DNA from: Schistosoma mansoni
Taxonomy: Eukaryota > Platyhelminthes > Trematoda > Strigeidida > Schistosomatidae
Assembly: GCF_000237925.1 (NCBI RefSeq)
Contig: NC_031502.1
Span: forward strand, 42,099,975-42,163,974
Length of the DNA stretch: 64,000 bases
Direction: 5' to 3'
Shown here: piece after piece, positions 24,623-36,796 of the stretch
How the letters are laid out: the number at the start of each line of letters is the position of its first letter
Position numbering within the stretch: the stretch's first letter is position 1
The notes under the pieces: model-generated
Database searches by the model: none
What the model was told of the DNA's origin: nothing
Seen by the model: the letters and a program-made list of their open reading frames with translations, nothing else
Made by a program: the position numbers and the translations under genes

Positions 24623-26220
24623 TTGTTGTTCCTAAACTCATTTGCTTCACAGTGATCAATGGATGCAGAGAGTATTCCCTCTTTTTGCGTTACTTGTGTT
24701 GGGAACCTGACTGTTTAGAAAGACCGAGTACATTTTTTAAATGAATGCAGCAGTTTCCAAATGTTTGTGTACAGTTCTTCGTTAAAAAGTACTGTTCGGT
24801 TTTTGTAATTATTCTCGCTAAATTTAAACAGTCGTTATCAACTCTTCCTTATGTATATAGAACATAGCTTTAATATATATGGCATATCGACAGTCTCTGG
24901 TCAATAATCTTGTTTATTTCGCTACGACTTAGTTCATGAACGTCTGGGAATGTAAAAGGTGTGTTGGCTCTCATCAGAAGTGCATTGTGTGCCGAAAGTT
25001 TTAGAACATTAAAATTCATCTTTGGCGAACGGATTTGTAGATTACAACTGTTATAAATACATGGAAGGCCATTCTGGCCAATTGGGTCACTATACATGAT
25101 AATAAGCACCTTCATGGATTTTCTGTTTTTAAATTGTCTAGCTTCGAAACTGTTGTTTATGAAGTAGTCTGGTCGTAGCCATAAGTATATGTATTGTTTA
25201 TAAAGACCAACATTTGTGAGCTTATTGACAATAATCCAATTCTACTGTGGTGTGTGCTACTTTTGTCTACAGACATGAGTAGTAACACCAATCAAGAGTT
25301 GAATGCCTGGCAGCAAAAGACTAAGAAAATCCAACTGAAGAAAACAGGACGAGACTATAATTTATGGACAAACCGATCAGATTTTGGATAATAAGTCTTG
25401 GATTTTGGAGCGAAATTTACCCATCCATTTGGCCAAACAACATCTTGGCATTTTAGGTGATGTAGGTTTGTGATGCAAAACCATAAACCATGAATCATAA
25501 TCCTTATTCTTCAAACTGCTTTATAACCCTCATTTAACCGTAGTAAGTAGGTAGACACTCAAGGTCTTTTTGGGGTCGCTCGGAGGTCGTCCATAAATTA
25601 TAGTCTCACCGAAAACAGAAAGGGAAATAGGAAGGAGTTGTAAAGTGGGAGAATCATACGGAATGTAAAGGACAATTGATGAAACGATTTGCGAGTGAAG
25701 CATTTAATGTATAATTCTCATATAATACCAAGATATTCTGTAATTTTGTATGAAATAATTTGGTTGTCTCTATCTGAGTTCTCGTTCACTACACTATGAC
25801 TTCGGTTTCACACTATCTTCCATATTAATATGGAACGATAAGTAGTCATTCAGATCAAGAAAATTGATGTGAGATAGAAAGTATGACCAGTAGGACATCA
25901 AAGTAATATCTTATACTCAACCAAGATCTTCACATTTGCTGCTTTAATTTAGTTAAACGTAAGAAGTAGGATTGGAAACTGAGAATAGTTAGTCAAAAAA
26001 GGCGCAAGACTTATTCTGTACACGTGACTAAGTTTCAGTTCATGCGTAGATACTGACGTCTCTGGGTCTTTAAAATTCAAACATTTTAAGGTTTACGCTA
26101 GTTTTTAGCACACTAAATGATTGAGTGGTTGGATTCCAGTTCTGTTTAGACAGTAACTTTACCATTATTATCATTTTTCGAATCAAATGGAAAGAAGTTA
26201 GTTTCTAATATCCATCTTCA
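24623..26220. other. 3' flank of Jagunal homologue and intergenic DNA
   Basis: No clear poly(A) signal was picked out. A frame at 25,275-25,391 starting MSSNTNQELNAWQQKTKKI after a possible acceptor TTGTCTACAG, and an adjoining frame reading LDNKSWILERNLPIHLAKQH, look coding but are in different phases. They may be the start of an unrecognised gene or an old pseudogene. The rest shows nothing. Confidence 0.4.
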
Positions 26221-26320
26221 GGCAATCCGCACAGGATGCACATATGCCAACAAGAGACTGATCAATTGCAGTCCTAAATAACATTGGGTATATACAAGCA
26301 AACAGCACCAAGTGTATCTA
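26221..26320 (+). mobile_element. SMα-like SINE end fragment
   Basis: Contains CCAACAAGAGACTGATCAAT followed by TGCAGTCCTAA and a diverged GGGAAGATCCAAACAAACA-like part. The same order occurs in reverse complement at 61,188-61,290 and in part at 45,655 and 50,281. Confidence 0.5.
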
Positions 26321-26331
26321 TCAGAACATAG

Positions 26332-26423
26332 TTCTAATAATCTTCGTCTTCTTATTACACTATCGAAATTTATCAAAGGGACTGATTGCTTTAAATTTCT
26401 TAAAAGAAGACTCCTTGCACACA
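26332..26423 (+). other. duplicated coding-like segment
   Basis: Reads LRLLITLSKFIKGTDCFKFL and ends before a good donor (GTAAGA at 26,424). A related segment lies on the minus strand at about 62,640-62,705, reading LRLLIALSKFIKRTNCFKLL. It may be an exon fragment or a piece of an unnamed repeat. Confidence 0.4.
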
Positions 26424-29400
26424 GTAAGATTTGTTTCTATATTCGTAATGTTACATTGCATCTGGAATATGGGTAGAAAACGCAAGCAAAAAAGTGACAT
26501 CGAAACTAAAAAATCAACGATTGTGAGCCGCCTACCGATGTCCCTAATTTTTCAAGAAAACTGTTATTGTGAAAATTCCCTTTTTATTTATCAAAACTGT
26601 TATTAATTGGAGCTATAGCTTTACCTATAAACAATCATGTAAACAAAGACCTTCTATTTTCCAAATAGCCGTAAAACATAAACCCGCCAAAGTTCTAGTC
26701 TTAACTGAACACTATCTGAAACTATTCTCGATGTTTATTAAAATGCCAATCTATTTTGTTTAATAGGGGACTTGAAAGGTTTCGGAAACTCATTATGAGC
26801 ATCATAATTGTTCCTGTATTTTGTTTCAGTACATCCACTTGGTATTCAGACAATTTCAGTAATTAACTGACTAAGATCAGTGTGTATGAAACAGTATTTA
26901 CAGAATGTACACGTAATATAGACTTAAATGCATCTTATCTAACAGTTCTTCGGTGTTCTGTTTATGGTCTTCAGAAAAGGAAAATCTATTTACTTGGTGT
27001 CTAACACATGACATGCCCCGAAATAGTATATAGCATTTCGTTTGGTCAAGTACCACGTTTTGCCTTGCTGACCCATTCTCCAGTGATTTCTGATGTGAGC
27101 GTTCCAAGGTACCAAATAGTCTTTAATGATTAACTCTCAGATAAGTTTTATATCTGATACTAAGTACGTATCATTATCATTTCAACCGATGTGGGCAATA
27201 GGGGGACCAAATACTGATGAAATCATGTCTGCATTTTACAGCTACTTTATCATTAAATTTCTGTGGGACTGAATTTTCATAGTGTATGGTCAACGCTTAA
27301 TTCGTTAGTATAGATCTAGTAGTTGTGTTAATTCTCAGAATTAGTGAGTGCAGTCTTATTGTAGTGTGGTCTACTTATATCCATATAAGTAGTATATGGT
27401 GATGATCAGTCATAGAATGTATTTTGGCAAAAGACCGATATGAAAAGAACTGAAATGAAGCGCAATCGGTAGGAAAATGCATGAACAATGGAATTAGAGA
27501 AGATGAACTGATATTTACGGAAAGAACAGTGAAGATTGAGTCAATTGCTTGTTATTTTGCAAATTAACTGTTTGCTGTATGGTTATCAAAATTTAGTCAG
27601 AAAGTCTGTGATTTGTGCTTAACTACATTCGGTTGTCCCCACCCGTGTTTTGTTCACTACATTATTTTGTATTCATCTTACACGGTAGTTAGTTGAATAC
27701 AACTATTGAATTAATTGTGGCAACCGAGATATTGGAAAATGTCAACCTTTGTTTTGTGACCAGGTGTGAACTCAAATTTGTGGTGTATTATTGCATCATG
27801 AAAAGGTAAGAATTGCCTTATTTTGAAATAATAAATGAAGTCGACAATGTATGTGGATGTTTTTAGTGACGGTGTTCTCTGAGTCTATTGAAAATCTGCA
27901 GGCGAACATTAGTACGTATCCTTGTTCATTTCATTTATTAGATTGTAATGTTTTGATTTACAGTAGGGATATAAAACTCTTGACATGGAATTTCACACGA
28001 GCGGAAACGCTATTCCGTTTTCACTGTTTGTAGAAGTTAAGGTTGTTGGAAATGATGGGGAAAATTTCATTAGAGGAAGGGATAAAGCGAACTAGTAAGT
28101 AAAGATAAATGAGAGTTTATGAAAAAAACATGAAATTATATAAAAAATCAGAAACGTGAGTGAATACTAATAAATACTTCGACTGTGAAGTGTGGTTGAC
28201 ATTAGAATCACGGCTCGTATTATCCCCTACCACCCTTGTTTTCGAAAATGAAGGATGTGAAAAAAATTTAGCAATTGGTGATTGGCGAATTTGTTTTTGA
28301 AAGTGTGTGCTCAAGTGCAAATGAACAAACATTTTGTCACCTGTAATAATTTTTTAATTGGTTGTAAATGGTGCAGTTTTGTAATCTGATTCGTTCAAAT
28401 CGAACTAGAATAAAGTGCTTTTATTGGATGTAAGAATTGACATTTTTCCATCCGATTATTATTTACAAAAATTAACTATTTTCGCATTGTTCCATCTGAG
28501 TTTTGTAAAAAAATTTAACTTCGAAAAAAACAAAAATAAATCCTTTTAATTACCCTGCTATACTGCTGTCAGTGAATGTATATCGGGATAACTTCTTTTT
28601 TTATGAAGTAGAAATGCAACTACAGTTATCAGTTATCGTGACAAGAGTAATAATAATGTGTAGATCATTGAAAGTTAATTTTTGAAAAAACTGACAGTTG
28701 TTATTAATAATTGATAATGGTGATTATTGAAATTCAAAGGTAGTCTCAAATGTTTAATACACAATTAGTAAACACATTTTCATTTAAGTATTCCCATAAG
28801 TTAATTTAACACATAGTTCGCTCTTTTAATAAACGTTATGTTCGTGTAAATATATGAATAAATTATGATGAAGAGAAAGTGAATGGGGCATGCTGAAGTC
28901 ACGCTAACCGTAAAAGATGGGTAAATGAAGCAACTTTTACGCTATCTGAAATTAGTAATAATGTCTGAGAAAAAAGCAAATAATCTTTATAATTTAGTTA
29001 TTTTGCAAACCGTTATTCTTAATACCAAAAATTTGATCATTTTAGCTTTGAAAAGGGTGTCGAAAATGAACGCAATACTGTTATCAAGGTTTTTTTGTAA
29101 ATCCATTAAAAGCATAAAATATGTTGACCTGTACATTATTTGTAGTTGATCACTTATTAATGATCACCGAAAATACATGTTAGTGTACTCAGTCATGTAA
29201 TACGGTAATTGTATTTGTGAGGTGGGCATAATATTTTTTATGGCAGCTAATGTTAACAGCCAATGTTTTTGTAAATGAATTTGTAAATAACATTGTAAAC
29301 GTTAATTAATTAGAAAGACTGGAATTATATTTCCAAATCCAACAGTTCCCTTTGTTAAACATAGTAGACGAACAAAGAAAAACTGTATGTACATTTTCCG

Positions 29401-29742
29401 TCAAAAGGGAAAATAATTACTCTTAAACTGTCAAACAGTAAATCGCTGAATGTTGAAAAAATAACCTTTTTTGACAAGCATATGTAATATAGGTTGAATG
29501 AAGTGTCAATGAACAAGCCTATGTCTAGCGAAATAAATTTCTATTTTAATTATATGACTTAATGTGAATAAGGTCAATTGTATCAAGTAACCATTATGTA
29601 TTTAGAATACCGTATTTCAATCCGTTAAGTTAAACGGTACATTTATTTATCAGATGTCTAAATAACATTTATCACAGTATCGAATTTTTGCAATGCAGTG
29701 ATAAGTCTCATAAGAAACATTCTTATTACATTTCGTATGTTC
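26424..29742. other. intergenic, nothing identified
   Basis: About 3.3 kb of AT-rich DNA. The open frames present are short and biased to AT-driven residues. No RNA gene or repeat was recognised. Confidence 0.5.

Positions 29743-29785
<43 letters not shown>
29743..29785. repeat. (ATT)n microsatellite
   Basis: About fourteen uninterrupted ATT units. Confidence 0.95.
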
Positions 29786-29789
<4 letters not shown>

Positions 29790-30166
29790 ACTTGTTAGAC
29801 ATGTAAGTCTTCATTATATGACGTCGTTTTCTGTACGGAATCGTTTACTGAAACCTTAAATTTGAAAAACCGTAAAAACTGTTGACAAAATAATAAATTG
29901 ATCGATGATCACTTTATTATTATTAATCTAGAAAAAGTGATTTTACATCTTCATTACTACGGAATTGTGATGAATGATCAGTGTCTGTTCACTTGACCTT
30001 CCCAGTACAAATTATCTTGTTGTACTAGTGAACTGATCTTACTACATTTCTTTACTGTACCTATTAACCAAATCATATGAATGTAAAATGAATTATTGAT
30101 GGTTTCATGACTCCTCCTTAAAATGGAAACAAGAAATGCAAACGAAATTTAAATCAAATTGTGGGT

Positions 30167-30182
30167 GGCCCTGAAAAGGGCC
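30167..30182 (-). promoter_or_regulatory. histone-type mRNA 3' stem-loop
   Basis: On the minus strand: GGCCCT, loop TTTC, AGGGCC, preceded by AAA and followed at once by ACCCA. This matches the metazoan histone 3' stem-loop consensus (6-bp stem, UUUC-type loop, ACCCA flank) that binds SLBP and directs cleavage without polyadenylation. It starts one base after the TAA stop of the SWIM reading frame. No purine-rich histone downstream element is obvious after it. Confidence 0.75.
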
Positions 30183-30183
30183 T

Positions 30184-30964
30184 TTACTCGGTCTCTACAC
30201 AGCTCTTTAGGTCCTGATCAATGACTCCATCGTAAAGCAACTGATGAGCATAGTTAAGTAGAGCGGTAAGCTGTTCAGCGGACATACGCCGACATAAGTA
30301 GTGAATCGATGTTTGGACGTTTGTCTGCCCGACTTGTACCGGTAACTCATTGTCAATCGTTACTCTGGTTACGTAGCTGTTGGAATGCAGCCATCTGTCA
30401 CCAATGCTTTCTCTGTGAACTTCGACGTTAGCGTGCGAACAATATGCCAAGATGTGACGACATACGACTCTGTGTTCCACATAAAAGATACAGGAACAAC
30501 TAATAGGGTTTTTGGAGACTGTGTAAGTTCCTGTAGTATCAACGGCCGTGAAGAACTCCCCCGACAATACGAAGTCAGTAACAGGAACACGCAAGTGCCG
30601 CTTCAGCAGTTGACATGCAGCAGATGTAAGTGTTTCCTGAAGACGACGTAGTTGAGGCTCGCGACCCAGCACAGCTCTGCTACGGCATTCAGTGGAGTAC
30701 TTTTGAACTCTAGCTTCTATCCAATATCCAGTGCGAAGCAGAACACTAAATATCGATCTGAACACGGGTGTTTTTCTGTTCAGCTTATGCAACTTTAAAA
30801 TTCGATGGGCCGTCTCAACGAAATTTGTATTGCTTTGATCTAGAAGCATTGCAGCTGGTCTAAAAGCGTTCGACCACTTGTGCTTTTTGGACAATAACTG
30901 ATCTCTCAAATATTGGTAGAAATTCCCGTCTGCTGCTTCGATAAATGACACATACCGTTGGAAG
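30184..30964 (-). CDS. SWIM zinc-finger, MULE-transposase-like protein (C-terminal exon)
   Basis: The open frame encodes about 260 residues and ends with TAA at 30,184-30,186. A SWIM zinc-binding motif CxC-x9-CxH is visible (PISCSC...VVCRHILAYC; C160, C162, C172 and H174 if counted from the first Met of the open frame). Upstream, NTNFVETAHRILK resembles the TNNxVESxHRxLK region of Mutator-like transposases. A conserved Trp/Tyr-rich stretch and a basic LKRHLRV follow. The exon probably starts at 30,964 after TGTATTGTAG, so the first Met in frame is not necessarily used. The catalytic N-terminal part of a MULE transposase is not seen. It could be a transposon remnant or a domesticated SWIM gene. 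Codon use is less AT-rich than its flanks and the frame is uninterrupted, which suggests youth or selection. It ends directly on a histone-type stem-loop. Confidence 0.7.
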
Positions 30965-31102
30965 CTACAATACATTGTAAAGCATATTTCGATTTACGAA
31001 AAATGAAAATTTTTTGATTAAGGGGGACAAAAAAAATTTATTAAAAAAAAATCGACGTGATCCTAATGTTATTCGTGAAGTGTGATCGATAAACGAACTC
31101 AC

Positions 31103-31156
31103 CAATGACGACAGGAAACGCCCACCACCACATTAACTTTCTTTGACCTTGTATGA
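31103..31156 (-). CDS. candidate upstream 54-nt exon of the SWIM gene
   Basis: On the minus strand the acceptor GTAAAGCAG and the donor CATTG|GTGAGT enclose 54 nt open in one frame (HTRSKKVNVVVGVSCRH). It leaves two bases, matching the one-base start of the exon at 30,964. The intron would be 138 nt. There is no homology support. Confidence 0.2.
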
Positions 31157-32480
31157 CTGCTTTACTTATTCATCAATCACAATTTTATGTTTATTATGAA
31201 CTATATTAAGTTTGTTGACCCATTTTTCCTATCCTGTAGTTACTGTTCGGTGTGTTATTTATGTCTCTTTTTACCTGTTTCATAGTCTGTATTGTTTATT
31301 TTGTATACTAAGTGTTAATTTACTTTTAGAGACAGATAACGTTTATCAAGTCAAATAGCTTACTTGTTCTGACTTTGGCTAAGCTTAAGACTTCGCGCTC
31401 GACAATCGAGGGAATAGTTTAGAATTACATCTGTAAGAAATCGCTTTCTAAATCCACCCTTCACCAAACATGACTAATATACATCGAAATGACTTTCAAG
31501 TTGTAATTTAAGATGATTGTTTGCGTCATTAAAGTTTTTGTATCTACTAATAGACATCTTGTTGTCAACATCACTCCATAATAGTAAACATCTTAATTTT
31601 CGCTTTTCTCTGAAGGTGTTCTCCAAAAACAACAGTTTTAATCATTATTAAATACACACTATTTCTAGTTAATTGGAGATTATGATCACTGAGCTTTTCT
31701 ATCAATGACTTTAGTGTTGAAAAAAAACTTAGAATTATTGCTGTCTGTTTGTTATTTCATTATGTAAGGGTTTTCACTGTTCTACGTGTATATGTATGTG
31801 TAAATACTCATAATCATGTTTCTGTAGAAGACAAGAATGTATTTTAATTATCTCAGGCTTATATGAAGTACTTCATCAACGTTTTTCTACATACTTCGAG
31901 AGATCTATGGTTTAATTGATTGTTCGTATCACATCCTCCAGTCTATGGGTCAGACTACCAAATTTATTCGTTTATTCACACTTTAAACGCGTTGTTTAGT
32001 GGAGTATCTAGTAGGAATCTCGATAAAAATAATCACTTAGTTATTGTCTGAATATCGATTTGTGTGGTAAAGCTTATGGTTTAACATGCTCAATAAAATT
32101 TACTCAACTACAGGAGTCTCTGCATAGGTTTCATAAACGATCAGACATATACAAAAAACTGTTTCAGATGGTTGAAGACTGGGAGCCCTGAAAATAAGCT
32201 TTGTGTGATATGAGAGTTATCAGACATTAGGTGTTACGTATGGGACTTAGACTTTCGTCACGATTTGAGATGATATTTCCAAACTGTTGTGGTATGCTGT
32301 TTGAGTGAGGCGTTCACATTGACGGATCACTATGTATTAGTGTCGTATTTTTTAGTCCGTAGTCATAACAAGTCGATTAATCGATTTCACGTCTTCTTGC
32401 CTACTTACTCCATCGGCTACAATCAACAGAAATTTCACTGAGTCCTTAAATAATTTATTCCGTTGGGTAAATTGTAACCT
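31157..32480. other. intergenic, nothing identified
   Basis: AT-rich DNA without a convincing frame. The 5' part of the SWIM gene would be expected here if it exists in the window, but I could not find it. Confidence 0.4.
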
Positions 32481-32484
32481 AATC

Positions 32485-33455
32485 GACCGTTGCTGTTACC
32501 TTGACGTGGTGATCGGGCTTGCCTATCGTGATGACCCAACCGAGCTATATTGGCTGGAACATATGTTCCGGTAGGTTTTACTATGTCTGGCAGGTCAATT
32601 GGAGAACGGTAAGACTAAAAGCAGCAACTCAAGGTCTGAGGACGAAGTCGTACTGCTGGCTGTAGAGGGGTTTGACAGCAGTAAGTTGTTTTCCTCGAAC
32701 AACCATCATCTGCAGCGATGCTGCCTCCTCACAAGGAAGGGGGGGTTAGGAAAGTGTCGACCCTAAAAATGTCACGCCTGACCTTACCTCATGGATTTCC
32801 GTCTCCGACGGCAAGGTAATGTAAGTCCTCCAACTCTTTATGAGGTTGAAAAAGCTATAGGAAATCTGAAGCGTGGGAGAGCAGCAGGCCATGACAGGTT
32901 TACTCCTGAGATTTTTAAGGATGGCGGTCCAGTTTTAGCAGTGAGATTGGCCGAGGTCTTAGGTAGAATCTGGGAACTGGACATAATTCCATCTGACTGG
33001 TTCCAATCACTGCTTGTGCCAGTTTATAAGAAAGGACAAAAGTCCTCTTGTGATAATCACAGAAGAATCAGCTTAATTAATATAGTGTCTAAAATATTAG
33101 CTTCAATAATACTTCGACGCCTAACCAAGGCTCGTGAAGAACAGACATTGAATGACATGACTCAAATTCGTTTACAATGCCGAAGGTGCATCCACTCTTT
33201 GTGTTCTCCCAAATTCTAATCTTCTGAATTCTTCATGTCCCTTTCTTTTTTCTCTTTACAAATTTGTTTCACTGGATTATACTCCTTGAATAACATCTTC
33301 AAACCCTAATCTTTCTGATTACTGCTTACACTTTTACTACCTCTACCACTTTGGGATTTGAATCGACAACCGTATCTCTGTGGTAATGTGGCATGGCAAC
33401 CCGAACTAATGTACGTACGTACGAATTTCTACGTTGTGACTGACTGACTGAACCA
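32485..33455 (+). mobile_element. RTE-like LINE, internally deleted copy
   Basis: The 5' untranslated part (CTTGACGTGGTGATCGGGCT, then TTTGACAGCAGTAAGTTG and CATCATCTGCAGCGATGC) is joined at about 32,815 directly to the reverse transcriptase. The latter starts TLYEVEKAIGNLKRGRAAGH and includes DIIPSDWFQSLLVPVYKKGQ and DNHRRISLINIVSKILASII (32,791-33,219). The 3' untranslated end finishes with GTACGTACGTACG and GACTGACTGACTG at about 33,450. The endonuclease and most of the reverse transcriptase are missing, so the copy cannot move by itself. A second related copy follows in the same orientation. Confidence 0.8.
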
Positions 33456-33464
33456 AAACCAAAC

Positions 33465-36125
33465 GGAAAGATATTTAGGTGGGTATTTTAGTATTCCAGC
33501 TCGGCGAACAGATAATGGTGACCGTCTGCTGTAACTGCGCTCAGGCAGTCGTTTATTTTTAGCTAGCACTAATTTTAAGCATAAGTGGGACATCGACTAA
33601 CATGGTGTCCTCCTGCACTAACCCAACGATGAACTCAAATAGACTCTATTGCCATCACTCATCATTGCAGAGGTCCGATGGAAGACTGTCGCTCGTTCTG
33701 GAATACATGTTTAGACTCTGATCATGCTTTAATTTGAGTACGCATTTGCTTGCGCCTCACTGGACGCAAAAAGATCACAATAAGAAGACCCATAATAGTT
33801 GAACTGAGTGATGAGAAAGCCAAAAGTAGATTACAGGAACAACAGAGGTCGTACTTAGGCGGTTTTGGAAACGAGGCTGACCTAAATATTGTTCGGAAAG
33901 ATATATGAACAGCTGTGGAAACAGCAGCGACATCTGTTAATGATTTGAACCAAAGGGTCACGAAAAATCAGTGGATTTCGCTCATTCTATTGCACTGGTA
34001 GACTCTCGTAAACTCATCCCATCAAGCTCTGAACATAATGTAGAGCGAAAGCAAATCAGATCTAGGTTAACCAAAAGTCTACGGAACGATCATGATCAGT
34101 GGTAGACAATGAATGCAAAAGAGATGGAAAAGGCAGCGGCTTTAGGTAACACAAGACAGCTTTTCAGATTAATAAAAGAGACTGGAATTAAGAAGTCAAG
34201 TGTCAGTGAGATAATCTTGGAAAAAGATGACACTCTTATCAACTCTCGGCTCAGATGTTTAGAATGGTTGGTGGAACACTTTAAGAATGTAATCCCATCT
34301 GACTGGTTGCAACCACTGATCGTCCCAATATATAAGAAGGGGTCAAAATCATCCTGTGATAACCATAAAAAAATTAGTTCAAGAAATATAACGTCTAAAA
34401 TACTAGCCTCAATTATTACCGGATGCCTAACAAGGACTCGTGAACTGCAAACACGAGGAAATCAGACTGGCTTCAGACTTGGTCGTGGCTGCATCGACCA
34501 CATATTCACCATTTGTCAGATCTTAGAGCATGGGCATGCATATCGGAATCCGACAATTAGGTTTTTCTTGAGTTAAAAGAAGCATTGAACTTGGTAGGTC
34601 AAGAGGTTCTATGTCATTGAAAGGTGTACCTCATAATAATAACAATATATATTCTGAAAATAATATGTACAGAATTCACACCAGTTTACAGGCATGATCA
34701 GATTGATATAAAAAGCAACATTTAATGTAGAGAACAAATATGAAATATAAGATAGTTTTCTGTTTGCTGATTTAGTAATTGATAAGTAGTTTATATATGG
34801 CATATATCACGGCAAGCCAATGAAACACCAGGGAACTTTTAATTTTTCTTAAGTGGATAGCCTGATGATTAATGAACGTTGTTCTGTAAGTACATAAACC
34901 TTGTGAAGGCTTTTTACTAGGACACTACCAGTTGAGTGAGAGCTTATGGCGAACTGTCATCTAATTTAGCAACCTCAAATGGTGTCCGGCAAGACTGTCC
35001 ACTATCTCCATTTCCATTTAGTTTCATCATAGACATACTACTGGAGATAACGTTCTCGTCGACTGAATTTTCAAGAATTGATCTCCTTCCTGTGGGTCCA
35101 CTTACCGACTTAGAATACGCAGATGACATAGTCCTGTTTGGTGGAGACTAATAAAATGCAGTCTCTTGGTAGCACTGAGCAATAATGCCAAAATGTCTGG
35201 AATGCGTTTCTTCCCCTCTAAATGCCAGTTGTTGCTTCAGGACTGGCCTGCGTCAACATCTGAACTAAGGATAGGGAGTGAAGTAGTCGAACTCGTCGAT
35301 GACTTTACTTATCTGATCAATCCTAATGGGTTGGTGTCTGACGAAATCTCTACATGGATTCAGAAAGCTCGTTTGGTTTTCGCCAATTTACGTAAAGTTA
35401 TGGTGAAGGCGAGATGTCCGTCTATCAGTAAAAGGGCGACTATACTGTGTGGTAGTTCGTTCTGTTTTACTTTACGTTTGCGGAATGTGGTCATTTATAG
35501 AAGAAGATTCTCGTAAGTTACTAGTAATTGATCACAGATGTCTTAGAAATATTACTGAGATCACAAGGTAAGTAATAGTGAGGTCAGACTAAAGGTATTA
35601 GGGAGTGATAGTAAATCAGTTGATGAGGTTGTGAATCTTCATCGACTGAGATGATTGGGCCACGTGTTACGTATTCCTGAACACCAATTACCACGACACG
35701 CAATGCTGACTAGTGTCGGAGATGGTTAGAGAAAAACTAAAACGTGGCTTCAGTCCTTGAATTTACCAACTTTCTGCTCTGAGCTACGTTGGTGGATGCA
35801 GACTACTCGGTTGGGGTCTGTGTGGCTGTCGTAGCCAATGGTTGCAGACTCTGTGTGACATGATTCAGAATAGATGACAGTGGTGTAGGTGTATACACTC
35901 TTTGTCGTCCCTTAAACCGTGAGATTAAGATTGCTTTATTTCTACGAACTAATTCTTTCTCCCTGTATTATATCCTCATACACAATCTTTTATATACTAC
36001 TACCATTGAAGTAACTGTTTCGATGAATGCAGTGTTCATCTTGGTGTGCTAATGAGATGTGGCAACTTAGATCGATGCAAATATGTACCTGGTCCTACGT
36101 TATAGCTGACTGACTATCGACAGAA
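33465..36125 (+). mobile_element. RTE-like LINE, second tandem copy
   Basis: Linker and early reverse-transcriptase blocks are at 34,109-34,576 (MEKAAALGNTRQLFRLIKET, VIPSDWLQPLIVPIYKKGSK, GFRLGRGCIDHIFT). The palm with NGVRQDCPLSPFPFSFIID and the catalytic YADDIVLFGGD is at 34,936-35,151. The C-terminal part at 35,166-35,516 has MSGMRFFPSKCQLLLQDW and SEVVELVDDFTYLI. About 300 bp of unrelated AT-rich DNA (about 34,590-34,900) separates the two reverse-transcriptase parts. The 3' end near 36,115 (GCTGACTGACTATC) matches the end of the previous copy. Several frames are needed; it is dead. Confidence 0.8.
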
Positions 36126-36796
36126 TTTGATTAACATTACAGACTGGACAAAGGACGCATTATTTGATGTTCAGTGATTAGGTAGTGGAGAACTCTGTTA
36201 CTTTCTCAATATTCACCTACAATTCGCAAATAACTTTTATTAAACTTTTCTTTAAGTCATATTGAGTATTTACAGTCCATGGAATTATGTATACTTACCT
36301 CTGAATCTTGAATCGACGAATTTGTTTCTCAATTTGAAGCCCCGTTTCTAACTTGTGGTATTCTGTCTCAACCAACTGAGTACTTGTACCTTTTATTTTT
36401 TCACCTAAAAGATCTTGCTGTTAAAGGGGATGACATTATTGTCTTCCTCAAAAAGACTTACTGGCACGATAAGATGAAGATAAAGTCATTCACAGAGGTT
36501 TATTTCAGCAGGAAAGCGTGTGCAGTAACTTTACAAATTAAGTGATTTTGAACCCTACCAACACCTACGGTGTATGCTGGCAAGCGTTATCCCAAGGTGA
36601 ATGAGAAAGTCTTAGAGCTTGTGTAGTTGCAGAAACTACCATATGATGTTGACTTGATCCCTGGAATTCGATCTTAATTACACTAATTTTGACGATGAAG
36701 CCTGTATACCTGATAAAATGGTAGAAGTTTACCTTGATATTATCATACAGAGGGATTATCATGTTTCCTACTCAAGTCCTTTATAAACAGGATTTA

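Noticed and set aside
28925-29149. 74-residue plus-strand frame as a gene
   Set aside because: The composition (Lys, Asn, Ile, Leu) is what AT-rich DNA gives by chance; no splice or family signal.
33400-33418. GTACGTACGTACG run as a regulatory site
   Set aside because: It is part of the 3' end of the RTE-like element, a short simple repeat within its tail.
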